Assembly (NCBI RefSeq): GCF_900129655.1
Contig: NZ_FQWK01000002.1
Coordinates: forward strand, 248,001 to 312,000
DNA from: Bacteroides clarus YIT 12056
GTDB lineage: Bacteria > Bacteroidota > Bacteroidia > Bacteroidales > Bacteroidaceae
DNA length: 64,000 nucleotides
Direction: 5' to 3'
Below the pieces are notes generated by a model, which had not been told where the DNA came from, ran no database searches, and was given only the letters and a program-made list of their open reading frames with translations. The position numbers and the translations under genes were made by a program. Positions 1 through 9,494 of this stretch are shown in pieces (positions within the stretch are counted from its first letter, which is position 1; every line of letters begins with the position of its first letter).

Positions 1-1
1 A

Positions 2-763
2 GTCACTTTGAAGATTGCCGATTTAAAGAAATTTGAAGCCATGCTTCAAATATTTGTTCAAGAACAATTCTGTACCGACCCGGTAAAAGCCGATGGTTAC
101 CGAAGTATTGAAATAAAAGATACAGGAGTACTGTTTGCCTACAACGACGGTACTCTGCTTGTGGTTTACGGAGGCAGCTCCGAACAACTGCAGAAGCTGC
201 AACCGGCTATCACCGCCCTCATGCAACAACCAGCCGACAAGAGTATCCATACAAATAAATATTTCACCCCGATGATGCAACAAAAGGGAGATATACGGCT
301 ATTGGCAACTCCCGATGCTCTCCCCATGGATGTCCGTGGTGTACTGAACTGGCCGCATGGCACACAATTACTGGGTTATGTCCTGTTTGAGAACGGACGT
401 ATATACGCTACCTTGCAAAGCGCCGACTTTAAAGGAGAGACTCAAGAAAGCAATCAGCCTTTCCATCCTCAAAACTCACGAGAGTTACAACAAGCCATGA
501 TGAGTATGATACATGGAAGAGCTTTCAACATCTCATTAACCAGCGATGAATTGTTGACCTTAAGCAATCTTCGTGTTCTTATGGAATATGCGTCGGACGA
601 ACCGGAAATCAATATCCTTTATATGCTAATCATGAAAATAGAAGAACTGAACCTGCGGGGAGACAAGAATCGGACAAACTTTACAGTTGTTCTGAACGAG
701 AAGAATGAAAATGCCCTGAAACAACTTATCGACTTCGCCAAACTGTTCGCGGGGATAAAGTAG
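2..763 (+). CDS. Hypothetical protein, 5' end probably outside window
   Basis: The frame is open from the window edge; the first usable start inside is a TTG at 8, so the true start may lie upstream and the gene is treated as partial. The visible 251 residues are soluble, with no signal peptide or membrane segment. The C-terminal third (from about residue 160) is rich in Leu and charged residues and looks helical. I do not recognise the family. It is followed by an AT-rich spacer and a REP-type mobile element, so no operon partner can be named downstream. Coding assignment is supported by length and by the lack of a competing frame. Confidence 0.75.
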   Translation, partial: VTLKIADLKKFEAMLQIFVQEQFCTDPVKADGYRSIEIKDTGVLFAYNDGTLLVVYGGSSEQLQKLQPAITALMQQPADKSIHTNKYFTPMMQQKGDIRLLATPDALPMDVRGVLNWPHGTQLLGYVLFENGRIYATLQSADFKGETQESNQPFHPQNSRELQQAMMSMIHGRAFNISLTSDELLTLSNLRVLMEYASDEPEINILYMLIMKIEELNLRGDKNRTNFTVVLNEKNENALKQLIDFAKLFAGIK

Positions 764-845
764 TAGCAGCAGTAGTTAGTAGTCAGTAATTAATAATTAA
801 TAATTAGCAATTAATACGAATCAGAAGTTAATAATAAAGTAACCT

Positions 846-1027
846 AAGGCTGAAAGCCTTCTATCTCTAAGCCCGGGGTAACACCCCGGGAATGCGAATA
901 TGACTAACATTGCGCCCTGTAAGGGCAAAATCTCCGAATATTAGTCTTTTGCCTTTAACACAGAACACTGAGAACATTTATCCCTGGAGTATTATCCCGG
1001 GCTTAGAGATAGAAGGCTTTCAGCCTT
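846..1027. mobile_element. Transposase-less REP/MITE-like element related to the RAYT element at 21.8 kb
   Basis: The left end has the palindrome AAGGCTGAAAGCCTT (846-860), then CTATCT and the GC hairpin CCCGGGGTAACACCCCGGG (872-890). The right end has a decayed GC hairpin (about 981-1001), AGATAG and AAGGCTTTCAGCCTT (1013-1027). The same modules in the same order border the transposase gene at 21873-22325. A GCCCTGTAAGGGCAAAA block inside (about 914-930) also matches the RAYT element. The 182 bp therefore look like a non-autonomous copy mobilised in trans. The surrounding 764-1120 holds no gene; 764-840 is AT-rich with short TAATTAATAA repeats. Confidence 0.7.
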
Positions 1028-1065
1028 AGAATTTGTCAAATCAGCTTAATTATCAATAGATTCTT

Positions 1066-1087
1066 CGCTACGCTTTGAATGACAGAT
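1066..1087 (+). repeat. Short dispersed repeat, copy 1
   Basis: CGCTACGCTTTGAATGACAGAT here matches 19172-19193 in 19 of 22 positions. Both copies are intergenic. Function is unknown. Confidence 0.45.
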
Positions 1088-1120
1088 TGGATAAGATAAT
1101 AAAACATACTTGAACAACCA

Positions 1121-1765
1121 ATGAACCACATTCGTTTACAGCAGACTTTGCCTCAAGCCTTTGCCCGTCGCGATGCCATCACTTCACAAATATGGCATCA
1201 GGACATAATTTTCAGCAAAGGAAAACGTTATCTGATAGAAGCTGCTTCAGGTACCGGTAAATCATCTCTATGCAGTTATATCTACGGGTATCGCCGCGAC
1301 TATCAGGGTATCATTAATTTTGATGAACGCAATATCCGTTCATTCTCCGTTAACGAATGGGTAGATATACGAAAACACTCGCTCAGTATTCTTTTTCAGG
1401 AACTTCGTATTTTCCCAGAACTGACTGCACTTGAAAATATCTTATTAAAAAATCGCCTGACCAACTACAAGAAGAATAAAGAGATTATTACTCTTTTCGA
1501 AGCAATCGGTATTCCCGATAAGATTAATGAAAGAGCCGGAAAACTCTCTTTCGGCCAACAGCAACGCGTTGCTTTTATACGCAGCCTTTGCCAACCATTC
1601 GACTTTATCTTTTTGGATGAACCTATTAGCCACCTCGATAATGAAAACAGTGTCATTATGAGTGCTTTGCTCATGGAAGAAGCAGGAAAGCAAGGAGCAG
1701 GAGTTATTGTAACATCCATTGGAAAGCATCCGGAGCTTGAATACGATGAAACTTTCCGTCTATAA
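1121..1765 (+). CDS. ABC transporter ATP-binding protein
   Basis: This is a 214-residue nucleotide-binding subunit that should power the permease encoded 22 bp downstream. Walker A AASGTGKSS is at residues 41-49, the Q-loop LFQE near 91-94, the signature LSFGQQQ at 142-148 and Walker B FIFLDEP at 162-168. Size and motif spacing fit the LolD/MacB/FtsE type of ATPase that works with FtsX-like permeases. The signature has F in place of the usual S/G (LSGGQ becomes LSFGQ), which is a conservative family variant. The substrate cannot be told; lipoprotein or envelope stress export is a family-level guess. It forms a two-gene operon with the next gene. Confidence 0.85.
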   Translation: MNHIRLQQTLPQAFARRDAITSQIWHQDIIFSKGKRYLIEAASGTGKSSLCSYIYGYRRDYQGIINFDERNIRSFSVNEWVDIRKHSLSILFQELRIFPELTALENILLKNRLTNYKKNKEIITLFEAIGIPDKINERAGKLSFGQQQRVAFIRSLCQPFDFIFLDEPISHLDNENSVIMSALLMEEAGKQGAGVIVTSIGKHPELEYDETFRL

Positions 1766-1787
1766 TTCATAAACCATCATTCAAATC

Positions 1788-3005
1788 ATGAACAAACTTG
1801 TTTGGAAACTTCTCCGTCAACATATCAGTATAGGCCAACTGACCGGTTTTTTTCTCGCCAACCTCTTCGGTATGCTGATTGTATTGCTGAGCGTACAATT
1901 CTATCGGGACGTACTCCCCATTTTCACACAGGGAGACAGCTTCATGAAGAAGAATTATATCATCGCCACCAAAAGAATCAGTACACTCGGCAGCTTTACC
2001 GGAAGAAGTAATACTTTCTCCCTAAAGGATATCGAAGAAATGAAAGCGCAATCTTTCACTAAAAGCGTGGGAGCTTTCACCCCTTCCTTATTCAAAGTAT
2101 CCGCAGGTTTAGGTATGCAGGAAGCCGGAATACACCTCTCCACCGAAATGTTTTTTGAGTCGGTACCCGATGAATATGTAGATGTAAACTTAGATAAATG
2201 GCATTTTGATGAGTTTTCTCAAGTCATTCCTATCATCATTCCTCGTAATTACCTGAATTTATATAACTTCGGCTTTGCACAAAGTCGCAGTCTACCAAAA
2301 CTTTCCGAAGGTCTCATGAACCTTATACAAATGGATATCAGTCTACGGGGTAACGGACGTGTAGAGCAATTCAAAGGTAAAATTGTAGGCTTCTCCAATC
2401 GTCTGAATACAATTCTTGTTCCCCAAACATTTATGGACTGGGCAAACAAGAGCTTTGCTCCCGGCAAAGAAGCCCAACCTTCCCGCCTCATCGTTGAAGT
2501 AAAGAACCCTACCGACACAGCCATCAGCAACTACTTTCAACAAAAGCATTACGAAACCGAAGGTGACGGTCTGGATGCCGGAAAAACAACTTATTTCCTG
2601 CGTCTCATCACCGGTATTGTCATGGGAGTAGGATTATTCATCAGCATTTTATCCTTTTACATCCTGATGCTAAGTATCTTCCTATTATTGCAAAAGAATA
2701 CAGGAAAACTGGAGAATCTGCTTCTTATAGGATATAGTCCGAATCGCGTAGCGCTTCCCTACAATATACTGACAGCCGGTTTAAATCTATTAGTGTTGGT
2801 ACTGTCTGTCGGTGGAGTAGCATGGCTGCGTGGTTATTACACGAAAATCATCAGCACGCTTTTTCCACAATTGGAAACAGGAACGTTACTTCCATGCTGG
2901 ATAATAGGCTGTACCCTGTTTTTCGCAGTGTCTTTACTGAATATTATGATGATACGCAGGAAAATTACAAGCATTTGGAGCGGAAGTAATAAAACAATAA
3001 AATAG
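1788..3005 (+). CDS. FtsX-like ABC transporter permease
   Basis: This is a 405-residue inner-membrane protein and partner of the ATPase just upstream. One transmembrane helix lies near residues 18-40. A large non-membrane domain of about 230 residues follows, then three helices near 270-300, 325-345 and 370-390. That 1+3 topology with a big extracytoplasmic domain is typical of the FtsX/MacB permease class. The function is probably envelope-directed mechanotransmission or lipoprotein/peptide export; the sequence does not show which. The gene ends 34 bp before the convergent GH28-like gene. Confidence 0.8.
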   Translation: MNKLVWKLLRQHISIGQLTGFFLANLFGMLIVLLSVQFYRDVLPIFTQGDSFMKKNYIIATKRISTLGSFTGRSNTFSLKDIEEMKAQSFTKSVGAFTPSLFKVSAGLGMQEAGIHLSTEMFFESVPDEYVDVNLDKWHFDEFSQVIPIIIPRNYLNLYNFGFAQSRSLPKLSEGLMNLIQMDISLRGNGRVEQFKGKIVGFSNRLNTILVPQTFMDWANKSFAPGKEAQPSRLIVEVKNPTDTAISNYFQQKHYETEGDGLDAGKTTYFLRLITGIVMGVGLFISILSFYILMLSIFLLLQKNTGKLENLLLIGYSPNRVALPYNILTAGLNLLVLVLSVGGVAWLRGYYTKIISTLFPQLETGTLLPCWIIGCTLFFAVSLLNIMMIRRKITSIWSGSNKTIK

Positions 3006-3039
3006 GTTTCACACGAAGACAGTGTTATTAAACTACCAA

Positions 3040-4425
3040 TCACTTAATCTCAATGTCTTCTATAAACTCATTTTTTATAATCCCTTTCAGGTGCTTCATT
3101 TTCACACCATTGATCATAATACTATCAAAAACTACATTTCTCACACATCTATTCTTATCCAACCCTTGCACCAAAGAAGCGTTCTCACCAACTCCTGTAT
3201 AAGTGATATTACGGAACGTAATCCCTTCAATACCGTTACCGGGTTGCTTATCGTACTTAGGATTGAAACGGACTTTCACATAGAAAAGACGGCCTTCCTG
3301 AATATTCTCTACACGGATATCCTCGAACAAGACATTACGCACCCAATTCTTGTCGCCACAATCTACCGTCATACACCCCTGATACAGCGGATCATCTTCA
3401 TCGTGTTCCAGAATATCAATATTGTGAAACGTCAAATTTTCAATCACCTCGCCCGTTAAAGAATCCGGATCGCCATGGCCGCCTATATTGATAGGATGCG
3501 CAACATCCGCCCACAGCACGGAATTCCGTACGGTAATATCGCTTGAACCACCCCACCAGTTCCAGCGATGATTATAGAGCGCAATACAATCATCCCCCGT
3601 ACGAAGAAAAGCATTATCAACAAGTACTTTACGGCAACACATCATGTCAATGCCATCACTCCAGCTTTTGCAACTAAAAGTTTTCAAGTTACGGATAACT
3701 ATCTCCGAAGAACCGCCACCGAACACTGTATAGTGCTCGGGATTTACAACCGTAATTCCATCAATCAGTACATTCTTGGCATCGGTTATTTCAATACCGC
3801 GGACAGGATGATCTAATATTCCGCGACCAATGATACGCACATTTTCAGCATTATCAACCAACAGTTTAGCTTTCAGCACTGTACCCGGAGCCAAATAGAC
3901 CGTAGTATTGCTTGGTATGCGTATCTGATTATTAGGTAAATCTTTCGGACGATGTATCCCCGGCCCAAAGAACATAACGCCTTCTGCTTCCTCCGAGTAA
4001 ACCTCTTCTTCCATTGGATTGGCAAAAAGATGCAAATTGTGCAAACGGTCTCCGTTAAACTCAATTGAAAGATTTTGAGGCTTGTCCAAAGTGAAAAAGA
4101 CGGCGTTTTGTACTTGCCGACAGGCTATATTATTATTCAGAGGGCGTATGGAAACCTCACGCACCGTACCGTTATTCTTTTTTACCATAACTTCCACAGG
4201 GCTTCCCATATCGAACTGCACCATGGAAGCATCTTGCGGCTTATCCAAATCGACCTGCACTTTATATTCAAACACGTCCTGCCATTCCCCGCCAAGCATA
4301 CGGACACGAACCGTATAATCATCATTGTGAGGCATACCCGTATGCAATCCTACCGGATAAGTTTTCAACTGCGCTTGGACCGCCATGCCGAAACTTATCA
4401 ATACTACTAATAATAAATGTTTCAT
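3040..4425 (-). CDS. GH28-like parallel beta-helix glycosidase, secreted
   Basis: The 461-residue protein starts with a Sec signal peptide (to about residue 19, ending VQAQ). A beta-sandwich-like N-terminal part is followed by right-handed beta-helix repeats. The polygalacturonase-type catalytic signatures appear in order: SDGID (256-260), GDD (277-279) and GHG (316-318). These correspond to the NTD, DD and GHG motifs of GH28, so hydrolysis of a uronic-acid or related glycosidic bond in the periplasm is likely. The exact substrate is unknown. It lies 13 bp downstream of the lyase-like gene on the same strand, so the two are likely cotranscribed and act on one glycan. Confidence 0.75.
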   Translation of the reverse strand: MKHLLLVVLISFGMAVQAQLKTYPVGLHTGMPHNDDYTVRVRMLGGEWQDVFEYKVQVDLDKPQDASMVQFDMGSPVEVMVKKNNGTVREVSIRPLNNNIACRQVQNAVFFTLDKPQNLSIEFNGDRLHNLHLFANPMEEEVYSEEAEGVMFFGPGIHRPKDLPNNQIRIPSNTTVYLAPGTVLKAKLLVDNAENVRIIGRGILDHPVRGIEITDAKNVLIDGITVVNPEHYTVFGGGSSEIVIRNLKTFSCKSWSDGIDMMCCRKVLVDNAFLRTGDDCIALYNHRWNWWGGSSDITVRNSVLWADVAHPINIGGHGDPDSLTGEVIENLTFHNIDILEHDEDDPLYQGCMTVDCGDKNWVRNVLFEDIRVENIQEGRLFYVKVRFNPKYDKQPGNGIEGITFRNITYTGVGENASLVQGLDKNRCVRNVVFDSIMINGVKMKHLKGIIKNEFIEDIEIK

Positions 4426-4438
4426 TGCATATCTTTCT

Positions 4439-7192
4439 CTAGAGCTTCGTTTTCTCCATCACACACTTCTTTATCTTATATGTCTTTCCATTCAAGGTGA
4501 TTGTACAAGCGCCGGAAGCCGTATAATACCATCCGTTCGATTCTTTCTCGAGCAACACATTCACCGGAGCGTCAGCCTTAATTGATATAGCGGGAGTTTG
4601 TAACAACGTGCCGTTCCCTAAAAAGAAAGTACAATCCTCTCCTCGCCGGTTGCCCCATAAAGCGTAGGTAGAAGAGGCTTTCATACCATTGTTCATCGAA
4701 CAAAGATATGCAGCGCTATCCGAAGACAGAATATAGTCCATGCGACCGTTTTTCTGTTTTACGCAAATCCCCACATGGCTGCCCGGCTGTTTACACTCCA
4801 CTTCCGGAAAAGTAACGGAAGAAATCCGTTCGGCTTCCTTTACAGTCGAAGGTTCATAAACGGCTACAAAAGGACGATTCCATGCTTCACCTTCCTGACG
4901 GGCTACAAAGGTAAGGGTGGGTTGTTCCTTAATATTATAAGGCATTCCCGGCGTACGGCTCAATCCTTCGGTCATAGGGCTGAGAGCAGAAAACACCGTA
5001 CGGTCTTTTTCACCCTTCATCCACATATTCATCAGGATATCATCCTTATCGGACATCTTGATTGTAAAAACAGCTTTTACATCTTTACCTGTCCGGGCAC
5101 ATTTCTTATCGAACAAGTAAGAATAGGCATACAGATGCGCGCCGGCAAAGGCAAGCTCTTCGGTAGGTTGCAGATGCAAATCAGTGCCATCTGCAGCGGT
5201 CAAGGTCATTTCCTGTCCCAGGTTATGATAGAAATAATCGTGCATTTTATCTCCGCCACGTTCTTTACGGCTACGGAAAACATCTACGTAGTAACCGGTT
5301 TCGGGACCGGTGGTAACGATGCTCATCATACGTGTCTGGTCCGAACGGCTTTCCGGTTCACGGAAATAAACATCGCTGTACGTTACGGAAGGAAATTTTT
5401 CCTTTACCGCCGTAGCCGCGGAAGATGCAGGAAAACAGGACAGCAAATCGAATGAATGATTACTCTTCATCACCGGATAGCTGGAGATTCCATCGACACA
5501 TACCGTATTATGGCTGGGAAACTGTGAATAATATTCAGCATAGTCCAATCCGCTATACAGATATAAGCCAATACCGGCATCAGGACCTAACACATATCCT
5601 TTACCGTAAAGCTCCATTGAAATACCATTGGCATGCATATGATTACCTTCGCTGGCATTCAGAGAAATCATCAAACTGTTACGCGGATGCATACCATTCC
5701 GCTGTACCAGCCACGATACGTTTGGAGCGTAAAATAAAGGAGATACATAGTCTTCCATCTTGCCCGCCCGGACATCTTCTTTCAATTCCAAAGGCTTGTC
5801 GTCAAAGAAGGAATTGATGGATACGCGCACATCTTTCTTTGCCGCAGCTTTCCCGGCATCAGGGTCAAGACATTTCAATAGAGCGGTAAAATACCTCTCC
5901 TGTTCTTTTTTTCCATTAACCTGGGCGTTTTCAATCATCCGAATAACAGGTGTGGTTTTCAGATACCCCGGATGGGTATCTCCAAAACCGCATATCATCC
6001 GATTGGGAAATAAATACTGGGGAGTAGCCGCAACGGCTGTGGGAAGCACCGGCAACTCTTTTGTCAAGTCGCAATGCAGGTTACGGTCAAAAAGATTAGT
6101 AAAGTTGGCATAGTCATTCATCACCACGCCGCTATAACCGGGACATTCCGCCCAAATGCCCGTATGAGGGTCATATCCGTAGTCGGCAAGTTTTTTCAAG
6201 CTCCATTGTCGGATGCTGGATTGATTGAGCACATAATCTATATAGTATCCGCGTCCTTTACCGTCGGCATAATGATTATCATCTTCAAGTATCATACCGA
6301 TGTCCATTATATAACGCGCCTGCATCAGATTCCAATTATTATGGGGGACTCCGTTAGCAATGATATTATCCGCCCATTTCTTGAAAGCCCCGGCATAAAT
6401 ATTCATTTTATCGGCATAATAAGCAACCAGATATCCATGTAAGAAATCGTACAGAGGAACAATATCATAAAGTATATCCTCATGGATTACCTCAAACGAA
6501 CTCATACCGACCAATGTTTGCTGATGGCCGTGATTTAAGTCGACGGGGACATTGCGATAATAGATACCTTGCATATAGGTATCGAAAACACCGGCTGCCA
6601 GGCGGGCATATTGTTCTTCATCGGTCAACCAGTAAAGGAAAGCCGCATCACGGGCGATTCCCATAATCTCACGGTTCAGACTTTCGATGTTACGCCCTGT
6701 TTTGGCGGGATGAACTTTTTCCAAAGGCCGGCCGGGAAGGGAATTGTTATGAAAGGTAACGTTACCGTCCTTATCATCATCGTATGGAATGATATCTGCC
6801 AGCTTGGGACGTCCGTGAGTAGCGAATGTACCGCGTGTTCCGGTATAGCGCACCGTTGGCACGGGAGCCTTCGCTCCGCCGGCGTGGTCGAAACTTTCAC
6901 CTTTTATATACACATCGGTAGCATGAGAATCCCAGTACATGGCAAGACGCGACAAGAGCCAGTCCGGTTGCGCCTCTGTCAGGCGGGTATAGGCATCAGT
7001 CTTTGCTTTCAGCTTACCGAATACATCTTTTGCCCATGATTCATTTTCGATTAAATCACGCGTATCCTGCTTCCCATCTGCATTCGTCAGATAACGGGGA
7101 TGCGATTGGGGAAGTTGCAGGGTACGGATATCGATTTGCGCTTGCAATGCCGTAACTGCCGGTAACAGTAAAAGTAATATAGCTTTTCTCAT
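4439..7192 (-). CDS. Heparinase II/III-like polysaccharide lyase, secreted
   Basis: The 917-residue protein has a signal peptide (about 1-19, ALQAQ). An N-terminal helical region of about 450 residues fits an alpha/alpha toroid. A C-terminal beta-rich region carries the hallmark GNHMHANGISMELYG segment (516-530, H518, H520, N522) and YYSQFPSHNT (554-563). These are typical of the heparinase II/III-like domain. The reaction expected is beta-elimination of a uronic-acid polysaccharide in the periplasm; the substrate is not evident. It is the first gene of a pair with the GH28-like gene. A fragment of an AraC-type regulator lies about 90 bp upstream on the same strand. No SusC/SusD pair is present. 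Confidence 0.75.
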   Translation of the reverse strand: MRKAILLLLLPAVTALQAQIDIRTLQLPQSHPRYLTNADGKQDTRDLIENESWAKDVFGKLKAKTDAYTRLTEAQPDWLLSRLAMYWDSHATDVYIKGESFDHAGGAKAPVPTVRYTGTRGTFATHGRPKLADIIPYDDDKDGNVTFHNNSLPGRPLEKVHPAKTGRNIESLNREIMGIARDAAFLYWLTDEEQYARLAAGVFDTYMQGIYYRNVPVDLNHGHQQTLVGMSSFEVIHEDILYDIVPLYDFLHGYLVAYYADKMNIYAGAFKKWADNIIANGVPHNNWNLMQARYIMDIGMILEDDNHYADGKGRGYYIDYVLNQSSIRQWSLKKLADYGYDPHTGIWAECPGYSGVVMNDYANFTNLFDRNLHCDLTKELPVLPTAVAATPQYLFPNRMICGFGDTHPGYLKTTPVIRMIENAQVNGKKEQERYFTALLKCLDPDAGKAAAKKDVRVSINSFFDDKPLELKEDVRAGKMEDYVSPLFYAPNVSWLVQRNGMHPRNSLMISLNASEGNHMHANGISMELYGKGYVLGPDAGIGLYLYSGLDYAEYYSQFPSHNTVCVDGISSYPVMKSNHSFDLLSCFPASSAATAVKEKFPSVTYSDVYFREPESRSDQTRMMSIVTTGPETGYYVDVFRSRKERGGDKMHDYFYHNLGQEMTLTAADGTDLHLQPTEELAFAGAHLYAYSYLFDKKCARTGKDVKAVFTIKMSDKDDILMNMWMKGEKDRTVFSALSPMTEGLSRTPGMPYNIKEQPTLTFVARQEGEAWNRPFVAVYEPSTVKEAERISSVTFPEVECKQPGSHVGICVKQKNGRMDYILSSDSAAYLCSMNNGMKASSTYALWGNRRGEDCTFFLGNGTLLQTPAISIKADAPVNVLLEKESNGWYYTASGACTITLNGKTYKIKKCVMEKTKL

Positions 7193-7285
7193 CTCTTAAT
7201 TCGTTTTGAAAAGGAATACGTATAACCTGCCTCTCACACTCAACCGTCAAGGTATTTTTAGTATCCTTCCGTTCTCAAAATGATA

Positions 7286-7354
7286 TTATCGGTGCTGGTT
7301 CATATACTCTTTCGGCGACATTCCATATTTCTCGCGGAAAGAACTGGAGAAATG
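7286..7354 (-). pseudogene. C-terminal remnant of an AraC-type (hybrid two-component) regulator
   Basis: Reading the minus strand from 7354 gives 22 codons ending at TAA (7286-7288) that translate to an AraC helix-turn-helix tail containing FREKYGMSPKEYMNQHR. This is the typical end of AraC-family output domains in Bacteroides hybrid two-component regulators. A TAG stop immediately precedes it (7355-7357) and no upstream domain remains. It is best read as the scar of a deleted regulator. The remaining spacer 7193-7418 holds no other gene I can support. Confidence 0.6.
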
Positions 7355-7418
7355 CTAACAATATCAACGGGGTAAACTTCCGGTACCAACCGTTGAAACT
7401 TTTTTCTATCCCGCTTCT

Positions 7419-9278
7419 TCAGAAAGGAAACAGCAAGGGGAGTACAAATACCATTACTACTCCCATAATAATCTGCAAAGGAAGTCCCACCTTTATGTAA
7501 TCCATAAAAGTATATTGTCCTGCCGGCATCACCAACGCATTGGGCGGTGTAGAGAAGGGAGAAGCGAAACACATGCTTGCCGCTACCGTTACCGCAAATA
7601 AGAAAGGTACAGGACTGACGCCGATTTGTATCGCACTCTGAAGCGCAATAGGAGCCATAAGAACGGCTGTCACCGTATTGCTGATAAACATCGTCATTAA
7701 TGAAGTGGTAAAATAAATGCCTGCCATCAACACAATCGGTCCGTAACTTCCCAGCCCGCTTACCAGACTATTGGATATATATTCCGAAGCGCCGGTCTTC
7801 TCCAACGCCAACGACATCGGCAACATACCTGCAAAAAGTACGATAGTTTCCCAATTGATGGTTTTATATGCAGCTTCCACATTACGGAAACATCCGGTCA
7901 ATACCATCAGCAATCCCGCTATCATCACAGCCGTAACAGGAGCTACGGGAATAAAATCGAATACCATCATCACTACCATCAACACCATGATAGCTGCGGC
8001 TACGGGAGCTTTGTAATCCAGCGTTACTTTGGCGGCCTCATCCAAAGGTTGTCCCAGCACCACCCATTCCGTATCCTCCTTGCTTAAACGCGCGATGTCT
8101 TGCCATGCCCCCTGCACCAGCAATACGTCGCCGCTATGCATATGCTCGCGTCCCAAATCCTGCAAGATATACTCTTTCTTACGGCGGATGCCTAATACGT
8201 TGACATTGAACTTATCACGAAATCCGGCTTCCTTTACCGTCTGGTTGATAATATTAGAGGAAGGCATCAATACTATCTCCGCTATCCCGATGTCATAGAA
8301 GTCAAGTTTGTTATCTGCCTTGACCGCTTCTTCGGTGGTATGACCGTCAATCATTTCCAACAAATAATCTCCGGCAAAGCGATTTACATCTGCGACGTCT
8401 CCTGTAATGTAAAGCACATCCCCTACCCATATCGTGGTATCGGGCGATGCGAGTTTCTGGGTAATCGTTTTCAAGAATTTGTGCTGTGAAGCCTCGCTAC
8501 GGCGTACTTCCAGGATATTCAGCCCATATTTACGACGAATATCCAACTCGATAACCGTTTTCCCTATCAAACGTGAATCATTAATGGCGCGCAAACGAAA
8601 CAGATTATTCGACAATCCGTATTCTTTCACCAGTTGGTTCAAGGATTTGCCGGATAAGGATGCGCTCTCACCTTTTCCTTTTTTAGAAAGAAACCACTTG
8701 GTCAGGGGTAGCAGCACCAATGTACCTACGATCACGCAAACGATACCGACGGGCAGGAATGAAAAGAAAGACAAAGGTTCGAACCCCGCACCCGTCAGCG
8801 TATTCTGAATAACAAGGTTCGGTGGCGTACCGATAAGCGTCATCATACCACCCATACTGCTGGCAAAAGCCAAAGGCATCAACAATCGTCCCGGATTCAT
8901 ACCGGCGCTCACCGCCAGGCTCACAACAATAGGAAGCATCAAGGCCACCGTTCCCGTATTACTGACAAAAGCGCCTATGGCCGATGTTACCAGCATCACC
9001 AGCAGAAAAAGTCTTAACTCGCTTTTACCCGCCAGCTTCAATATACGGGAACTTATCATCTTTGCCAAGCCCGTCTGAAAGATGGCGCCGCCTACCACGA
9101 ACAGTCCCACCATCATTATCACAACCGAATTGGAAAATCCGGACAGGGCTTCTTCCGGAGTCAGAATTTGAAAAACAAGCAAACCAATCAATGCACAAAG
9201 TGCAACAATATCCGAACGGACTTTACCGGCTACAAAGAAAGCGGCGGAAAGAACAAGAATTATAAGGGTTATCAGCAT
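7419..9278 (-). CDS. SLC13/DASS-type sodium-coupled transporter with TrkA-C domains
   Basis: The protein is 619 residues when started at MLITLIILVLSA (ATG at 9276-9278). An upstream in-frame extension to 9422 crosses a transcription terminator and is rejected. It has about a dozen hydrophobic helices in two halves. A central soluble stretch of about 200 residues between them contains two RCK/TrkA-C-like repeats (each with a VLGIRR or ILEVRR-type core). The conserved NTGTVAL and SNTVTAVL segments match the paired signature regions of the DASS/ArsB superfamily. The likely substrate is an anion such as sulfate or a dicarboxylate, with Na+. A short RNA/terminator unit lies upstream on the same strand. 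Confidence 0.8.
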   Translation of the reverse strand: MLITLIILVLSAAFFVAGKVRSDIVALCALIGLLVFQILTPEEALSGFSNSVVIMMVGLFVVGGAIFQTGLAKMISSRILKLAGKSELRLFLLVMLVTSAIGAFVSNTGTVALMLPIVVSLAVSAGMNPGRLLMPLAFASSMGGMMTLIGTPPNLVIQNTLTGAGFEPLSFFSFLPVGIVCVIVGTLVLLPLTKWFLSKKGKGESASLSGKSLNQLVKEYGLSNNLFRLRAINDSRLIGKTVIELDIRRKYGLNILEVRRSEASQHKFLKTITQKLASPDTTIWVGDVLYITGDVADVNRFAGDYLLEMIDGHTTEEAVKADNKLDFYDIGIAEIVLMPSSNIINQTVKEAGFRDKFNVNVLGIRRKKEYILQDLGREHMHSGDVLLVQGAWQDIARLSKEDTEWVVLGQPLDEAAKVTLDYKAPVAAAIMVLMVVMMVFDFIPVAPVTAVMIAGLLMVLTGCFRNVEAAYKTINWETIVLFAGMLPMSLALEKTGASEYISNSLVSGLGSYGPIVLMAGIYFTTSLMTMFISNTVTAVLMAPIALQSAIQIGVSPVPFLFAVTVAASMCFASPFSTPPNALVMPAGQYTFMDYIKVGLPLQIIMGVVMVFVLPLLFPF

Positions 9279-9394
9279 AAATAAAGGTTTAAAAACTCTA
9301 CAAATATACACATTTACGACGCATTCCGCAATGTTTGATTGTTGAAGACGCCTTTTCCGAAGCAGTATAAGACAAAAAAAGGAAAGTTTAGAGC

Positions 9395-9420
9395 AAAAAA
9401 AAGGAGTACCGCTGTACTCC
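9395..9420 (-). terminator. Rho-independent terminator of the putative sRNA
   Basis: The 7 bp stem GGAGTAC/GTACTCC (9403-9409 with 9414-9420) has a 4 nt loop and is followed on the minus strand by eight U residues (9395-9402). Confidence 0.8.
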
Positions 9421-9458
9421 AACCTTTGTTAACCTTAAATCTAATACTATGAAAAACA
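9395..9458 (-). ncRNA. Putative small RNA or leader RNA upstream of the SLC13 gene
   Basis: On the minus strand a Bacteroides-type promoter (9464-9494) is followed about 45-60 nt later by a perfect terminator (9395-9420). A transcript of roughly 60-65 nt would start near 9458. It contains no convincing ORF in that direction. The unit lies 117 bp upstream of the SLC13 start, so it could be a free sRNA or a leader with a terminator that must be passed. The rest of 9279-9685 holds no gene. Confidence 0.5.
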
Positions 9459-9463
9459 CACTG

Positions 9464-9494
9464 TAAAGGTACGGACTTTTGGCATTTCTGCAAA
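9464..9494 (-). promoter_or_regulatory. Bacteroides-type promoter for the sRNA/leader
   Basis: On the minus strand a TTTG (9491-9494) is separated by 19 bp from TACCTTTA (9464-9471). This matches the Bacteroides consensus TTTG-N19-TAnnTTTG except for the last base. Confidence 0.6.

Noticed and set aside
4775..5455. 226-codon ORF opposite the lyase gene
   Set aside because: Antisense to a gene with signal peptide and catalytic motifs; atypical composition.
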